This document shows positions 44,892-52,373 of a DNA stretch of 64,000 nucleotides, in pieces. Origin of the DNA: Salipaludibacillus sp047795645 (lineage in GTDB: Bacteria > Bacillota > Bacilli > Bacillales > Salisediminibacteriaceae); contig NZ_CP181045.1 in assembly GCF_047795645.1 (NCBI RefSeq), forward strand, positions 2,418,001-2,482,000, given 5' to 3'. A program made the translations under genes and the position numbers. The notes under the pieces are model-generated. The model worked only from the letters and a program-made list of their open reading frames with translations. It had not been told where the DNA came from and ran no database searches. How positions within the stretch are numbered: the stretch's first letter is position 1; each line of letters starts with the position of its first letter.

Positions 44892-46031
44892 TTACAAAAT
44901 CTCTTTAAACATGTCTATTGTTTCTTGTTTTGTTGGCATAAATGGATTACCTGGTGCACAAGCATCTTCCAATGAATATTTTGCTAGTATCTCTAAATCT
45001 ACTTCTGTTACTCCTAATTCTGATAGTTTTTCTGGAATCATTACTTTTTTAGATAATTGACGAATCGACTCTATTACAAATTCTGCACACTCTGTGTCAG
45101 ACCGTCCATCAATATTCATATGAAGCATTTTTGCGATTTTTCGAAATTTTTCCGGAACACGTTTGGCGTTTTCGCGTTCTACTATCGGAAGTAACATTGC
45201 ATTACAAACACCATGTGGTAAGTCGTATACTCCGCCTAATTGGTGAGCCATCGCATGAACATACCCTAATCCCGCATTTGAAAAAGCCATACCAGCTAAA
45301 AATGAAGCATTGACCATCTGTTCCCTTGCTTCAATATTCGTACCATTTTCAACAGCTTCAGGTAAATGATCAAAAACAAGCTTCACTGCTTGTAACGCAG
45401 TTGCATCAGTTACGACCGTCGCTCCTGGAGTTACAATTGCTTCTATAGCATGAGTAAGAGTATCCATACCCGTTGCAGCAGTTAAACTTGCTGGCTTATC
45501 GATCATTAACTCTGGGTCATTGACAGACAATATAGCCAAACTATTTTTATCTACACAAACCATTTTTACACTACGATCCTCGTCCGTGATAACATAATTA
45601 ATTGTAATTTCAGCTGAAGTTCCTGCCGTTGTATTAACAGCAATGGTAGGAAATCCAAGAACATTTGATTTATGAGCCCCTTCATACTCTCGAACGTCTC
45701 CACCATTTGTCGCAATAATACTCATAGCACTTGCACAATCCTGAGGAGAGCCACCACCAATGGACAAAATAAAATCACAATCATTTTCTTTTAAAATATC
45801 GACACCCTTATGAACTTGCTTCGTCGTTGGGTTCGGTTTCACTTCATCATAAATGACATAATCTACTTTCACTTTCAGTAATTGATCAATTACCTTTTGC
45901 ACAATACCATTATCACTCAACACCTTATCTGTTACGATGAGTGCTTTTTGAAACTGAAAATTCTGTACCTCTGTTCCTAATTCATTCAGACAGCCCTTGC
46001 CTAAAAGGTTTTTACTTGGTAAATGATACAT
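44892..46031 (-). CDS. fucO: Lactaldehyde reductase (iron-containing alcohol dehydrogenase)
   Basis: This protein of about 379 residues belongs to the iron-dependent group III alcohol dehydrogenases. NAD is bound by SIGGGSPQDCAS (about 95-106), and the metal by Asp and His in the region ATGMDTLTHAIEAI and GMAFSNAGLGYVHAMAHQLGGVYDLPHG. It reduces L-lactaldehyde, formed by RhaD, to L-1,2-propanediol with NADH. The gene is on the same strand as rhaD, 172 bp downstream. The ATG at 46031 has GGAGAGGG upstream; a GTG three bases earlier is the alternative. Confidence 0.9.
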   Translation of the reverse strand: MYHLPSKNLLGKGCLNELGTEVQNFQFQKALIVTDKVLSDNGIVQKVIDQLLKVKVDYVIYDEVKPNPTTKQVHKGVDILKENDCDFILSIGGGSPQDCASAMSIIATNGGDVREYEGAHKSNVLGFPTIAVNTTAGTSAEITINYVITDEDRSVKMVCVDKNSLAILSVNDPELMIDKPASLTAATGMDTLTHAIEAIVTPGATVVTDATALQAVKLVFDHLPEAVENGTNIEAREQMVNASFLAGMAFSNAGLGYVHAMAHQLGGVYDLPHGVCNAMLLPIVERENAKRVPEKFRKIAKMLHMNIDGRSDTECAEFVIESIRQLSKKVMIPEKLSELGVTEVDLEILAKYSLEDACAPGNPFMPTKQETIDMFKEIL

Positions 46032-46203
46032 CACGATTACCCTCTCCTTTGTTCATTATTTCACATAGTATTATAATAAGGAATGCTCTCCATTAGAAGG
46101 GAACAAACTCTATCAATAAATGAAATTAGGATTTCCTGATTTCTTTATTAACAAAGATTAGCCTAGTTTAATTCTATCTATAAATTTCCGCTGATACTAT
46201 TAT

Positions 46204-47037
46204 CTATTTTAAACTTAATGCCGTTAGATACCCACTTTTCGGTGTTACGTTAAATCGCTCCGCTAGATCCAAAAGCTGCTGATCAGATATTGTCTGTAAA
46301 ATCTCTCCTTGAGAACGAACAACAGTGAAAACTTCTGCCGCTTTTTCTGCTGTTTCAATTAATCCAAATGTCTCATCCATCGTCTGCCCTGTTCCATATA
46401 CTCCATGATGTGGCCAAAGCACAATGCGATTATCTTCAGCTAATTTTTTTGATGTCGCTTCACCAATTTCGTCCGTACCAGGAACCATCCAAGGAACAAT
46501 TCCTACGCCTTCTGGAAAAACAACAACACACTCCGTACACATCTGCCAAAGAGTCCTGGAAAATAGTCGCTCATCCAAGCTATGTGTAAATGTCATAGCA
46601 ATTAAATTAGTCGCGTGAGTATGAATAACGACACGGTGAGCAGGATCAACTTTTAACCGAGCAGCATGGTTCATTAAGTGCGTTGGCAATTCACTTGTTG
46701 CAACACCTCCATCGTCAAATCCCCATAGTAATTCATAAGCTTTACCGTCTTGTGAAATTCGAATAATTCCTAGTGTATTTGAAAGCTGGTTTTTAACATT
46801 TCGGAAATACTTTCCAGACCCTGTAACGATAAAGTATTTGCCTGCAAGCTCTGACGCATCAAAGTTCATCGCTATTTCACGCTTCACGACATTCACATCA
46901 ATGTACTTCATAACATCTGCTTCATCTAATAAATAACTTACATTTCCACCGTTACGCTCATCCCAGCCGAAATCGTATAAATTTGTCGTTACTTCCTTCA
47001 TTTCTTCTACAAATGGTGCTCTCAAAATTTGACTCAT
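46204..47037 (-). CDS. rhaD: L-rhamnulose-1-phosphate aldolase
   Basis: This protein of about 277 residues has the class II aldolase/adducin fold and splits L-rhamnulose 1-phosphate to dihydroxyacetone phosphate and L-lactaldehyde. The zinc ligands are the two His in VIHTHATNLIA and a third in LWPHHGVYGTG, and the Gly-rich parts FDWDERNGGNVSYL-like (DFGWDERNGGNVSYL) and YFIVTGSGKYFRN match RhaD. The ATG at 47037 has GGAGGGG at good spacing; the frame could extend to 47052 without a ribosome site. It is divergent from the DeoR gene and has a promoter at 47141-47169. Confidence 0.93.
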   Translation of the reverse strand: MSQILRAPFVEEMKEVTTNLYDFGWDERNGGNVSYLLDEADVMKYIDVNVVKREIAMNFDASELAGKYFIVTGSGKYFRNVKNQLSNTLGIIRISQDGKAYELLWGFDDGGVATSELPTHLMNHAARLKVDPAHRVVIHTHATNLIAMTFTHSLDERLFSRTLWQMCTECVVVFPEGVGIVPWMVPGTDEIGEATSKKLAEDNRIVLWPHHGVYGTGQTMDETFGLIETAEKAAEVFTVVRSQGEILQTISDQQLLDLAERFNVTPKSGYLTALSLK

Positions 47038-47140
47038 CAAAATCCCCTCCAATTTTAATAATGATACTCATATATTTTCTTCACACTGACTGGATTCAAT
47101 ATATTCACCAAACAATAACTCTTTATCTTTAACTGATTTT

Positions 47141-47169
47141 AGTATAAAATGGAAACAAAGATAAATCAA
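47141..47169 (-). promoter_or_regulatory. SigA-type promoter of rhaD-fucO
   Basis: On the minus strand TTGATT (47164-47169) and TATACT (47141-47146) are spaced by 17 bp. The start codon is about 100 bp downstream. A perfect palindrome TTGTTAACAA lies just upstream at 47183-47192. Confidence 0.65.
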
Positions 47170-47182
47170 CATAAAAAGTGGA

Positions 47183-47192
47183 TTGTTAACAA
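47183..47192. promoter_or_regulatory. Palindrome in the divergent rhaD/deoR region, possible operator
   Basis: TTGTTAACAA is a perfect 10-bp palindrome placed 14 bp upstream of the rhaD -35 box and about 90 bp upstream of the DeoR gene. It could bind the regulator, but nothing in the sequence proves it. Confidence 0.35.
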
Positions 47193-47283
47193 TATATACA
47201 CATTTAAATTTGTTTTTTGTGGCTTTCGCTTTTAATAGATATATTTCGTGTTTGAAAATAACTAAAATAGAGGAGTGAATATA

Positions 47284-48039
47284 ATGAGAGGGTACGAACG
47301 GAAAAATGTTATTCTAAATAAACTCTACGCAGAGAAAAAAGTAAGTGTAAAAGACCTTTCACAGGAGTTTGATGTCTCAGAAGAAACGATCCGTCGTGAT
47401 TTGGAGAAATTAGAAAAAAAAGATATTGTTACGAGAAGTTACGGGGGCGCCATGCTCAATGATAAAGACGATATTCCATATATCACTCGCCACAGTCGGA
47501 ATTTACCACAAAAAAAAGCGATCGGTAAAAGTCTGTTACATTATATAGAAGCTGGAGGAGCAATAATGGCTGATTCTAGCTCCACTGTACATGAAGCATT
47601 GAAAATGATCGCTAGTCAACACATAGAGTTAAATATTATTACAAATTCGGTTAGTGCTTTAAATGAATTCGCTCATTCCTCATTAAATATTATCTCTACT
47701 GGTGGTACCCTTCGAGAGAGGTCAAGTGCACTTATTGGACCGATTACGACCGAAACAATCCAAAGATTTAACGCTGACATTGCGTTGGTAAGTTGTAAAG
47801 CAATATCAATGGATGGCGTTTCTGATGCAAACGATGTTGAATCTGCAACAAAAAAGGTCATGATCAACCAATCAAAGAAAGTCATATTGATAGTAGATTC
47901 TACAAAGTTTAATCACGATTCCTTTGTAAAAATGATCGAATTTGCCGACATCGATATCCTTATCACAGATCAATTACCCTCAGATGAATGGCGAGTGTTT
48001 CTGAAGGAACATCAAATTGAAGTTATTGAAAGTAACTAA
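47284..48039 (+). CDS. DeoR family regulator of rhamnose genes
   Basis: This protein of about 251 residues has an N-terminal DeoR helix-turn-helix (5-60; KVSVKDLSQEFDVSEETIRRDLEKLEKKDIVTR region, including VSEETIRRDLEKLE) and a C-terminal DeoRC sugar-phosphate sensor domain (about 75-235; MADSSSTVHEALKM, IITNSVSALNEF, STGGTLRERSSALIGP, DIALVSCKAISMDGVSD). Divergent orientation to rhaD suggests that it represses the rhamnose genes and is relieved by a phosphorylated intermediate such as rhamnulose 1-phosphate. The ATG at 47284 follows GAGGAG at 8 bp; a GTG at 47275 is part of the ribosome-site region. The rhaR name would be by position only. Confidence 0.88.
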   Translation: MRGYERKNVILNKLYAEKKVSVKDLSQEFDVSEETIRRDLEKLEKKDIVTRSYGGAMLNDKDDIPYITRHSRNLPQKKAIGKSLLHYIEAGGAIMADSSSTVHEALKMIASQHIELNIITNSVSALNEFAHSSLNIISTGGTLRERSSALIGPITTETIQRFNADIALVSCKAISMDGVSDANDVESATKKVMINQSKKVILIVDSTKFNHDSFVKMIEFADIDILITDQLPSDEWRVFLKEHQIEVIESN

Positions 48040-48042
48040 AAT

Positions 48043-48087
48043 CTGAAGGTGGTCGCCAAAGGTTAACTTTTTTGCGACCACCTTCAG
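48043..48087. terminator. Perfect 14-bp inverted repeat after the DeoR gene
   Basis: CTGAAGGTGGTCGC (48043-48056) and its perfect complement (48074-48087) flank a 17-nt loop, starting 4 bp after the DeoR stop codon. No T tract follows on the plus strand, because the T run lies in the loop, so termination is not certain. Its GC-rich stem would be a strong hairpin. Confidence 0.55.
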
Positions 48088-48094
48088 CTTGTGT

Positions 48095-48530
48095 GCATTC
48101 AGACCGTTTCACCATTCTATTTTTGGAAAACGCTCCGAATTAACGACGCATTCAGAACGTTTCACTATTCTATTTTGGAAAACGCTCCGAATTAACGACG
48201 CATTCAGAACGTTTCACTATTCTATTTTGGCAAACGCTCCGAATCAACAAGCCATTCAAACCGTTTCACTTTTCTATTTTGGAAAACGCTCCGAATTAAC
48301 GACGCATTCAGAACGTTTGACCATTCGAATTTGGAAAACGGTCCGAATCACCGACGCATTCAGACCGTTTGACCATTCAAATTTGGAAAACGCTCCGAAT
48401 TAACGACGCATTCAGACCGTTTGACCATTCGAATTTGGAAAACGCTCCGAATCAAAGAGCGTTTCAGACTGATAGATAACCGAAATTCGCAAAACGGTCC
48501 GAATTAGAGTGGGATTCGGACTGATAGCGT
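48095..48530. repeat. Tandem array of 52-bp units (about 8.4 copies)
   Basis: Successive units begin at 48095 (53 bp), 48148, 48200, 48252, 48304, 48356, 48408, 48460 and 48512 (partial), otherwise exactly 52 bp apart. Most copies differ at a handful of positions; the last two are strongly diverged. Each unit contains ATTCAGAmCGTTT near its start and AAAACGCTCCGAAT in its second half, which are imperfect inverted complements, so each unit can fold into a hairpin. The period is not a multiple of three and the apparent 104-codon frame (48089-48403) is not a gene. No spacers exist, so this is not CRISPR. Function unknown. Confidence 0.9.
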
Positions 48531-48689
48531 ATTAATGTAACACCATGTTTAGATTGGTCTTTTTTAGGTAAAGTTGCCACCTTCAAAATTGACTTTGATA
48601 CTTTTATTGGAGTTCAGTTTTTTCCGCTACACTTTTCATTATAGAGCTTCTTTCTTTAGTATTTTGTGCGGTTACTTATACACTATCAA

Positions 48690-48733
48690 AAAACGGAGAA
48701 ATCCTTCGTGAAATCAAAGAATTGCTCCGTTTT
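48690..48733. terminator. Terminator-like hairpin in the long gap before the sulfur operon
   Basis: AAAACGGAG (48690-48698) and its complement CTCCGTTTT (48725-48733) pair as 9 bp with a 26-nt loop; A and T runs flank it on either strand. It may end transcripts from the sulfur operon that run leftward. The neighbouring 48534-48780 stretch shows nothing else. Confidence 0.4.
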
Positions 48734-48785
48734 GGCTATATCAATATTTTCTTCAAATAATTCTCTAACGTATCTTAAACTCACT

Positions 48786-48983
48786 TTAAAATAACTGAGA
48801 TACTATTAAATAGACTCCTACCAGGAGCCAAACCCAAGTACCAGGTCATATAGCAGGCAATTTCACCTGTTTTTTAACTTCTTTCCTTGAGGATGAGGAG
48901 GAACCTCACCCGCCGTTACTACAGGCTGGACCTTTGTAACCATTCTGCCACTTTACATTCCCCCTACATAACGATTCGCTCAT
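48786..48983 (-). other. 65-codon frame with two in-frame TGA codons, possible small selenoprotein or remnant
   Basis: This frame starts at an ATG at 48983 and ends with TAA at 48786. It is free of TAA and TAG but has TGA at 48906-48908 and 48846-48848. The reading is MSESLCRGNVKWQNGYKGP, ACSNGG, TGA, GSSSSSRKEVKKQVKLPAI, TGA, PGTWVWLLVGVYLIVSQLF, ending in a membrane-helix-like tail. The DNA is more GC-rich than its surroundings. After the second TGA a hairpin (GGCTCCT/AGGAGTC, loop GGT, 23 nt from TGA to the loop) fits a SECIS; after the first none fits. There is no ribosome site at the ATG, and other short frames overlap, so it may be a decayed gene or structured RNA. Confidence 0.3.
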
Positions 48984-49019
48984 ATAAATAATTTTTCAGT
49001 TCTATTACAAACTTCAAAC

Positions 49020-49247
49020 TTAACCTTTTTTTATCCAAAACTTTAACACATTATCTTCTTCCGTATCTCTCACTAATTCATGTGCTCCAGATTTAGCCCA
49101 GGCAGCTAGATCGCTTTTAGCCCCTTTATCCGTCGCATGAACTTCTAAAACTTGACCAGTTTCTAAGTCCGTCATCGCTTTCTTTGTTTTAACAATTGGC
49201 ATCGGGCAAGCTAGACCTTTTGCATCTAATACTTTAGTTGATTCCAT
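49020..49247 (-). CDS. TusA-family sulfur carrier protein
   Basis: This 75-residue protein has the TusA/SirA fold with the active Cys in LACPMPIVKTK (Cys15) and the second motif EVHATDKGAKSDLAAW. Such proteins carry persulfide sulfur between rhodanese, DsrE and acceptor proteins. It is the last gene of the sulfur operon and is 89 percent like the protein at 51662-51889 by eye in its core, so the pair arose by duplication. Cytoplasmic, no signal. Confidence 0.9.
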   Translation of the reverse strand: MESTKVLDAKGLACPMPIVKTKKAMTDLETGQVLEVHATDKGAKSDLAAWAKSGAHELVRDTEEDNVLKFWIKKG

Positions 49248-49282
49248 ATTATGTTACCTCCTCAATTACTCTTATTTAAAAA

Positions 49283-50410
49283 TTATCTTACTGCACAACG
49301 ATTTGGACCAATTTCCATCTCACGTTGCTTTTCTTCTTCTAATGTAATTTTACCCATATTTGTTTCACGAATTTCTTGGTATGCGTTTGGCTGTGGTGGC
49401 AAGTTTTCTGTTACTATCTTTCTAAACTTGTCTTCATCTTCAATATTCAAACCATGATTTTCTGCAAATAATGTACCTAGTTTTTCTGAAACGCTACCAT
49501 CTTCATTTAATTCGTCAATAATCATAAAATGAGCTGGTAGAACGACTAATTCTTCAGATAGTTCTCTATATCGCTTATAAAGTGACTCACGTAAATCTCC
49601 TACCCAGTCTTCAGCCATACCTGCTAAATCAGGTCTACCAATCGAGTCAATGAATAGGATATCTCCAGTTAGTAAATATTGTTCATCTACTACAAAAGAA
49701 GTCGAGCCAATTGTATGACCTGGTGAATATAGCGCATGTATGTTAATTGTCGAGTTTCCGATCACTACATCATTCCCGCCTTCAAGTGGTTTATAAGCAA
49801 ATACTACTTCATCAGCATCTTTTGGTGGTAACCAATAAGTCGCACCAGTTGCTTCTGAAATTTTTCTTCCGCCAGAAATATGATCCGCATGTAAATGTGT
49901 ATCAAATACATGTGTAATTGTTGCACCAACACTTTTCGCGAATTCAACATAAACACCTGACATTCGAGTCGCATCAATGATGGCAGCTTCGCCATTAGAA
50001 ACAACCATATAAGAAAGGCATCCTTTACCTAACCGTACAAATTGGTATAACTCGCCACCATCTTTTAGATCACCTAGTTTTATTGGTTCTAAATATTCGC
50101 TCCACGCCTTCATCCCACCTTCAAGATAGGAAACCGTCAATCCTTCATCAGATAACATTTCTGCTACCATCACCGACGACCCTTCTTTGGCACAAACCAC
50201 TATAATTTCTTTATCAGCTGGAATCTTATCGATGATTTCGTTTACTCCGTCAAGTAATTCAAAGTATGGAATATTGAAATAATCAAAGTTCTCACCCTCA
50301 ATTTTCCAATCTGCGAAATTATCCTCGTTACGAACATCTAATATAAACAGCTCTCGCTTTTCAATTACTTTTCTTGCTACTTCCTTTGCGTTCATTGCTT
50401 TAAATGACAT
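49283..50410 (-). CDS. Rhodanese plus metallo-beta-lactamase fold protein, persulfide dioxygenase-like
   Basis: This 375-residue protein has an N-terminal rhodanese domain (1-108) with active-loop Cys73 (VVCAKEGSS) and a metallo-beta-lactamase domain (about 115-340) with His172-x-His174-x-Asp176-His177 and the later GHTIGS and LTGDILFIDSIGRPDLAG. This combination is typical of enzymes that oxidise persulfide to sulfite or thiosulfate (CstB/ETHE1-like), though here the rhodanese domain is N-terminal and the TusA domain separate. It detoxifies sulfide with its neighbours. Iron coordination is inferred from the family. Confidence 0.85.
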   Translation of the reverse strand: MSFKAMNAKEVARKVIEKRELFILDVRNEDNFADWKIEGENFDYFNIPYFELLDGVNEIIDKIPADKEIIVVCAKEGSSVMVAEMLSDEGLTVSYLEGGMKAWSEYLEPIKLGDLKDGGELYQFVRLGKGCLSYMVVSNGEAAIIDATRMSGVYVEFAKSVGATITHVFDTHLHADHISGGRKISEATGATYWLPPKDADEVVFAYKPLEGGNDVVIGNSTINIHALYSPGHTIGSTSFVVDEQYLLTGDILFIDSIGRPDLAGMAEDWVGDLRESLYKRYRELSEELVVLPAHFMIIDELNEDGSVSEKLGTLFAENHGLNIEDEDKFRKIVTENLPPQPNAYQEIRETNMGKITLEEEKQREMEIGPNRCAVR

Positions 50411-50504
50411 GTCTACTCCTCCAATAATATAATTAAAATATACACTTTTCGTCGATAATGCCAGACTAATACCTACTTAATGGTCGTTTGGTATTAAACT
50501 ATTT

Positions 50505-51053
50505 CTACCATTCACTCATGCCTGGTACGACGTTCACCACATGCTTAAATCCCGCTTCTGTTAACTTTTGTGCTGCTAAATCACTGCGGTTACCTGTTCG
50601 ACATACCACATAAATTTCAGCTTCCTTGTTTAATTCAGCTATCTTTTCTTCCAACTCACCCAAAGCAATTGATTCAGCGCCAGGTATATGATTGAAAGCA
50701 TACTCAGCTGATTCACGTACATCAAGAACAAGTACATCTTCATTGCTATCTAATTTAGCTCGGAGCTGTTCATTAGTAACGACATCAGGATGCTTCTTTT
50801 CTTCTTTCTCTTCTCCACTTACCTTACGAAGATAGTGTTTCAACGCCTCGCCATCTTCCACCGTTCCTAAATATTGATGTCCTGTGCTTTGCGACCATGC
50901 TTTAATATCAGCAGTCGAACCTTTATCCGTTGCTTGAACTTCCACTACTTTTCCCGGATCTAAATCTTTCATCACCTTTTTTGTCCGAACAATTGGCATC
51001 GGGCACGCTAACCCTTTTGCATCTATTACTTGATCTGTTTTAATATTCTCCAT
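50505..51053 (-). CDS. TusA-rhodanese fusion
   Basis: This 182-residue protein fuses a TusA domain (1-75; Cys17 in LACPMPIVRTK) to a rhodanese domain (about 85-182; DVRESAEYAFNHIPGA and active Cys151 in VVCRTGNRSD). The two would pass persulfide from the rhodanese to the TusA Cys. It sits between the DsrE-like gene and the persulfide-dioxygenase-like gene. It has a good ribosome site (GAGGAGG). Confidence 0.92.
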   Translation of the reverse strand: MENIKTDQVIDAKGLACPMPIVRTKKVMKDLDPGKVVEVQATDKGSTADIKAWSQSTGHQYLGTVEDGEALKHYLRKVSGEEKEEKKHPDVVTNEQLRAKLDSNEDVLVLDVRESAEYAFNHIPGAESIALGELEEKIAELNKEAEIYVVCRTGNRSDLAAQKLTEAGFKHVVNVVPGMSEW

Positions 51054-51118
51054 TTGTAAATCCTCCTCTTTTTATAATACTGTCAGTAATTTTACGATTC
51101 TATTCACTTGTTATATTG

Positions 51119-51604
51119 TTAAATAAATAAGTTTACATTTCCTTGTTCAGCATCTCCAAGGTAAGCTGCCACACCTGCATATTCCAAACCATCTATTAAT
51201 TCTTCTTGTTGCAGACCTAATAAATCCATTGTCATTGTACATGCTACGAGTTTTACATCTTGTTCTTTTGCCATATCAATTAAGTCTGGTAACGGCATAG
51301 CATTGTGCTTTTTCATCACATGTTTAATCATTTTTGGTCCCATACCAGCGAAGTTCATTTTCGAAAGACCCATTTTATTAGCTCCACGCGGCATCATTTT
51401 TCCGAACATCTTCTCTAGTAAACCTTTTTTTACGGATACTTGTTGATCTTTTCTAAAAGCGTTTAAGCCCCAAAAAGTTGAGAAAATCGTCACCTCGTGA
51501 TCATAGGCTGCAGCCCCATTTGCAATAATAAATGCTGCGATTGCTTTATCGTAATCCCCACTAAATAATATAATTGTTGTCTTTTTCTTTTCCATGTTGT
51601 TCAC
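51119..51604 (-). CDS. DsrE/DsrF/DrsH-like sulfur relay protein
   Basis: This 161-residue protein belongs to the DsrE-like family (DrsE_2 subfamily). An N-terminal segment TTIILFSGDYDKAIAAFIIA precedes a Cys-containing part LVACTMTMDLLG (Cys near 137) which is the sulfur-bearing site. A basic Met-rich loop (about 65-100) is characteristic of the DrsE_2 group found beside TusA and rhodanese genes. It passes sulfane sulfur within the cytoplasm. A perfect palindrome of CsoR type lies 16 bp upstream. Confidence 0.88.
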   Translation of the reverse strand: MNNMEKKKTTIILFSGDYDKAIAAFIIANGAAAYDHEVTIFSTFWGLNAFRKDQQVSVKKGLLEKMFGKMMPRGANKMGLSKMNFAGMGPKMIKHVMKKHNAMPLPDLIDMAKEQDVKLVACTMTMDLLGLQQEELIDGLEYAGVAAYLGDAEQGNVNLFI

Positions 51605-51619
51605 CCTTTCTATTTTTAA

Positions 51620-51637
51620 CCCATACGCGTATGGGTA
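51620..51637. promoter_or_regulatory. 18-bp palindrome, CstR/CsoR-type operator
   Basis: ACCCATACG and CGTATGGGT form a perfect 18-bp palindrome in the 57-bp gap before the DsrE-like gene. With flanking TA it resembles the TACCC-N-GGGTA operators of CsoR-family repressors, and a CstR-like gene lies at 52052. It would restrict an internal promoter. Confidence 0.7.
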
Positions 51638-51661
51638 TATAAAAGTGTAAAAAAATATAGT

Positions 51662-51889
51662 CTAACCTTTTTTTATCCAATATTTTAATATGCCATCTTC
51701 TTCTTCATCTGCTATTAACTCATGACCTCCTGATTTTGACCACGCAACTAAATCATTTTTAGCACCTTTATCGGTTGCATGAACTTCTAAAATTTGACCT
51801 ATTTCCAACTCCGCAATACTCTTCTTTGTTTTTACAATTGGCATAGGGCAAGCTAAGCTTTTTGCATCTAATATTTTTGTGACATTCAT
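51662..51889 (-). CDS. TusA-family sulfur carrier protein
   Basis: This 75-residue TusA-like protein (LACPMPIVKTKKSIAEL, Cys15; EVHATDKGAKNDLVAW) is closely related to that at 49020. It is the first sulfur carrier after the repressor gene and follows a candidate operator at 51948-51963. It probably exchanges persulfide with the rhodanese and DsrE proteins of the operon. Confidence 0.9.
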   Translation of the reverse strand: MNVTKILDAKSLACPMPIVKTKKSIAELEIGQILEVHATDKGAKNDLVAWSKSGGHELIADEEEDGILKYWIKKG

Positions 51890-51947
51890 TTAAAATCCTC
51901 CAAAATTATAAGATGAGGTATATATGCAAGTAAAAATAACTAAACAA

Positions 51948-51963
51948 ATACCTATAAGGGTAT
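51948..51963. promoter_or_regulatory. Second CstR-type operator candidate
   Basis: ATACCTATAAGGGTAT is a near-palindrome (ATACC/GGTAT arms) about 60 bp upstream of the TusA start codon at 51889. It resembles the AT-flanked CC/GG operators of CstR and the palindrome at 51620-51637. Its spacing fits a promoter-proximal repressor site. Confidence 0.6.
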
Positions 51964-52051
51964 ATTACATGGTAACATTCTTCAAGTCAACCCATCATTG
52001 TTTTTAAATCACATCATTTTATTTTTTACCACTTGATAGGGATTACACTTA

Positions 52052-52312
52052 TTATCTACTTTTAACTAATAGGTTCACAGCCTCTTGAATAAGTGGTTCT
52101 GTATCTTCGCCTTCAACAATTTGTTCTCTAATACATGCTTCTAAATTTGTACTTACAACTAAACCAATTGTTCGATCTAATGCATTTCTAGCTGCTGACA
52201 TTTGACCAATGAGATCTTTACAATCCTTGTTCTCCTCCATCATCCTTAAAATCGCTTTGACTTGTCCTTCTACTCTTTTTACTCTATTTTTTATTTGATC
52301 ATTATATTCCAT
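52052..52312 (-). CDS. cstR: CstR-like persulfide-sensing repressor (CsoR/FrmR family)
   Basis: This 86-residue all-helical protein has the DUF156 pattern (IKNRVKRVEGQVKAILRMME; MSAARNALDRTIGLVV). Cys31 and Cys60 are present, at exactly the numbers reported for CstR of Staphylococcus aureus, and the position that is His in copper-binding CsoR is Asn56. This points to persulfide sensing, where the two Cys form a sulfur bridge and DNA is released. The operator candidates lie at 51620 and 51948. It is upstream of, and probably in an operon with, the sulfur genes. Confidence 0.85.
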   Translation of the reverse strand: MEYNDQIKNRVKRVEGQVKAILRMMEENKDCKDLIGQMSAARNALDRTIGLVVSTNLEACIREQIVEGEDTEPLIQEAVNLLVKSR

Positions 52313-52373
52313 CGTTTTACCTCCTTGTGATTTTCACTTTGAGCATGAAGCAACACATCATTGTCGCTACATT

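Noticed and set aside
48089..48403. A 104-codon open frame on the plus strand
   Set aside because: It is produced by the 52-bp tandem repeats. The period shifts the frame by one base per unit, so the apparent protein repeats only every 52 residues; it has no ribosome site.
48095..48530. CRISPR array
   Set aside because: Repeats are directly adjacent, without unique spacers, and no cas genes are present.
48850..48940. A 26-codon frame starting at an internal ATG (minus strand, near 48944) in the region with two TGA codons
   Set aside because: It is very short and has no clear ribosome site at suitable spacing; no evidence favours it over the longer frame or over a noncoding origin.
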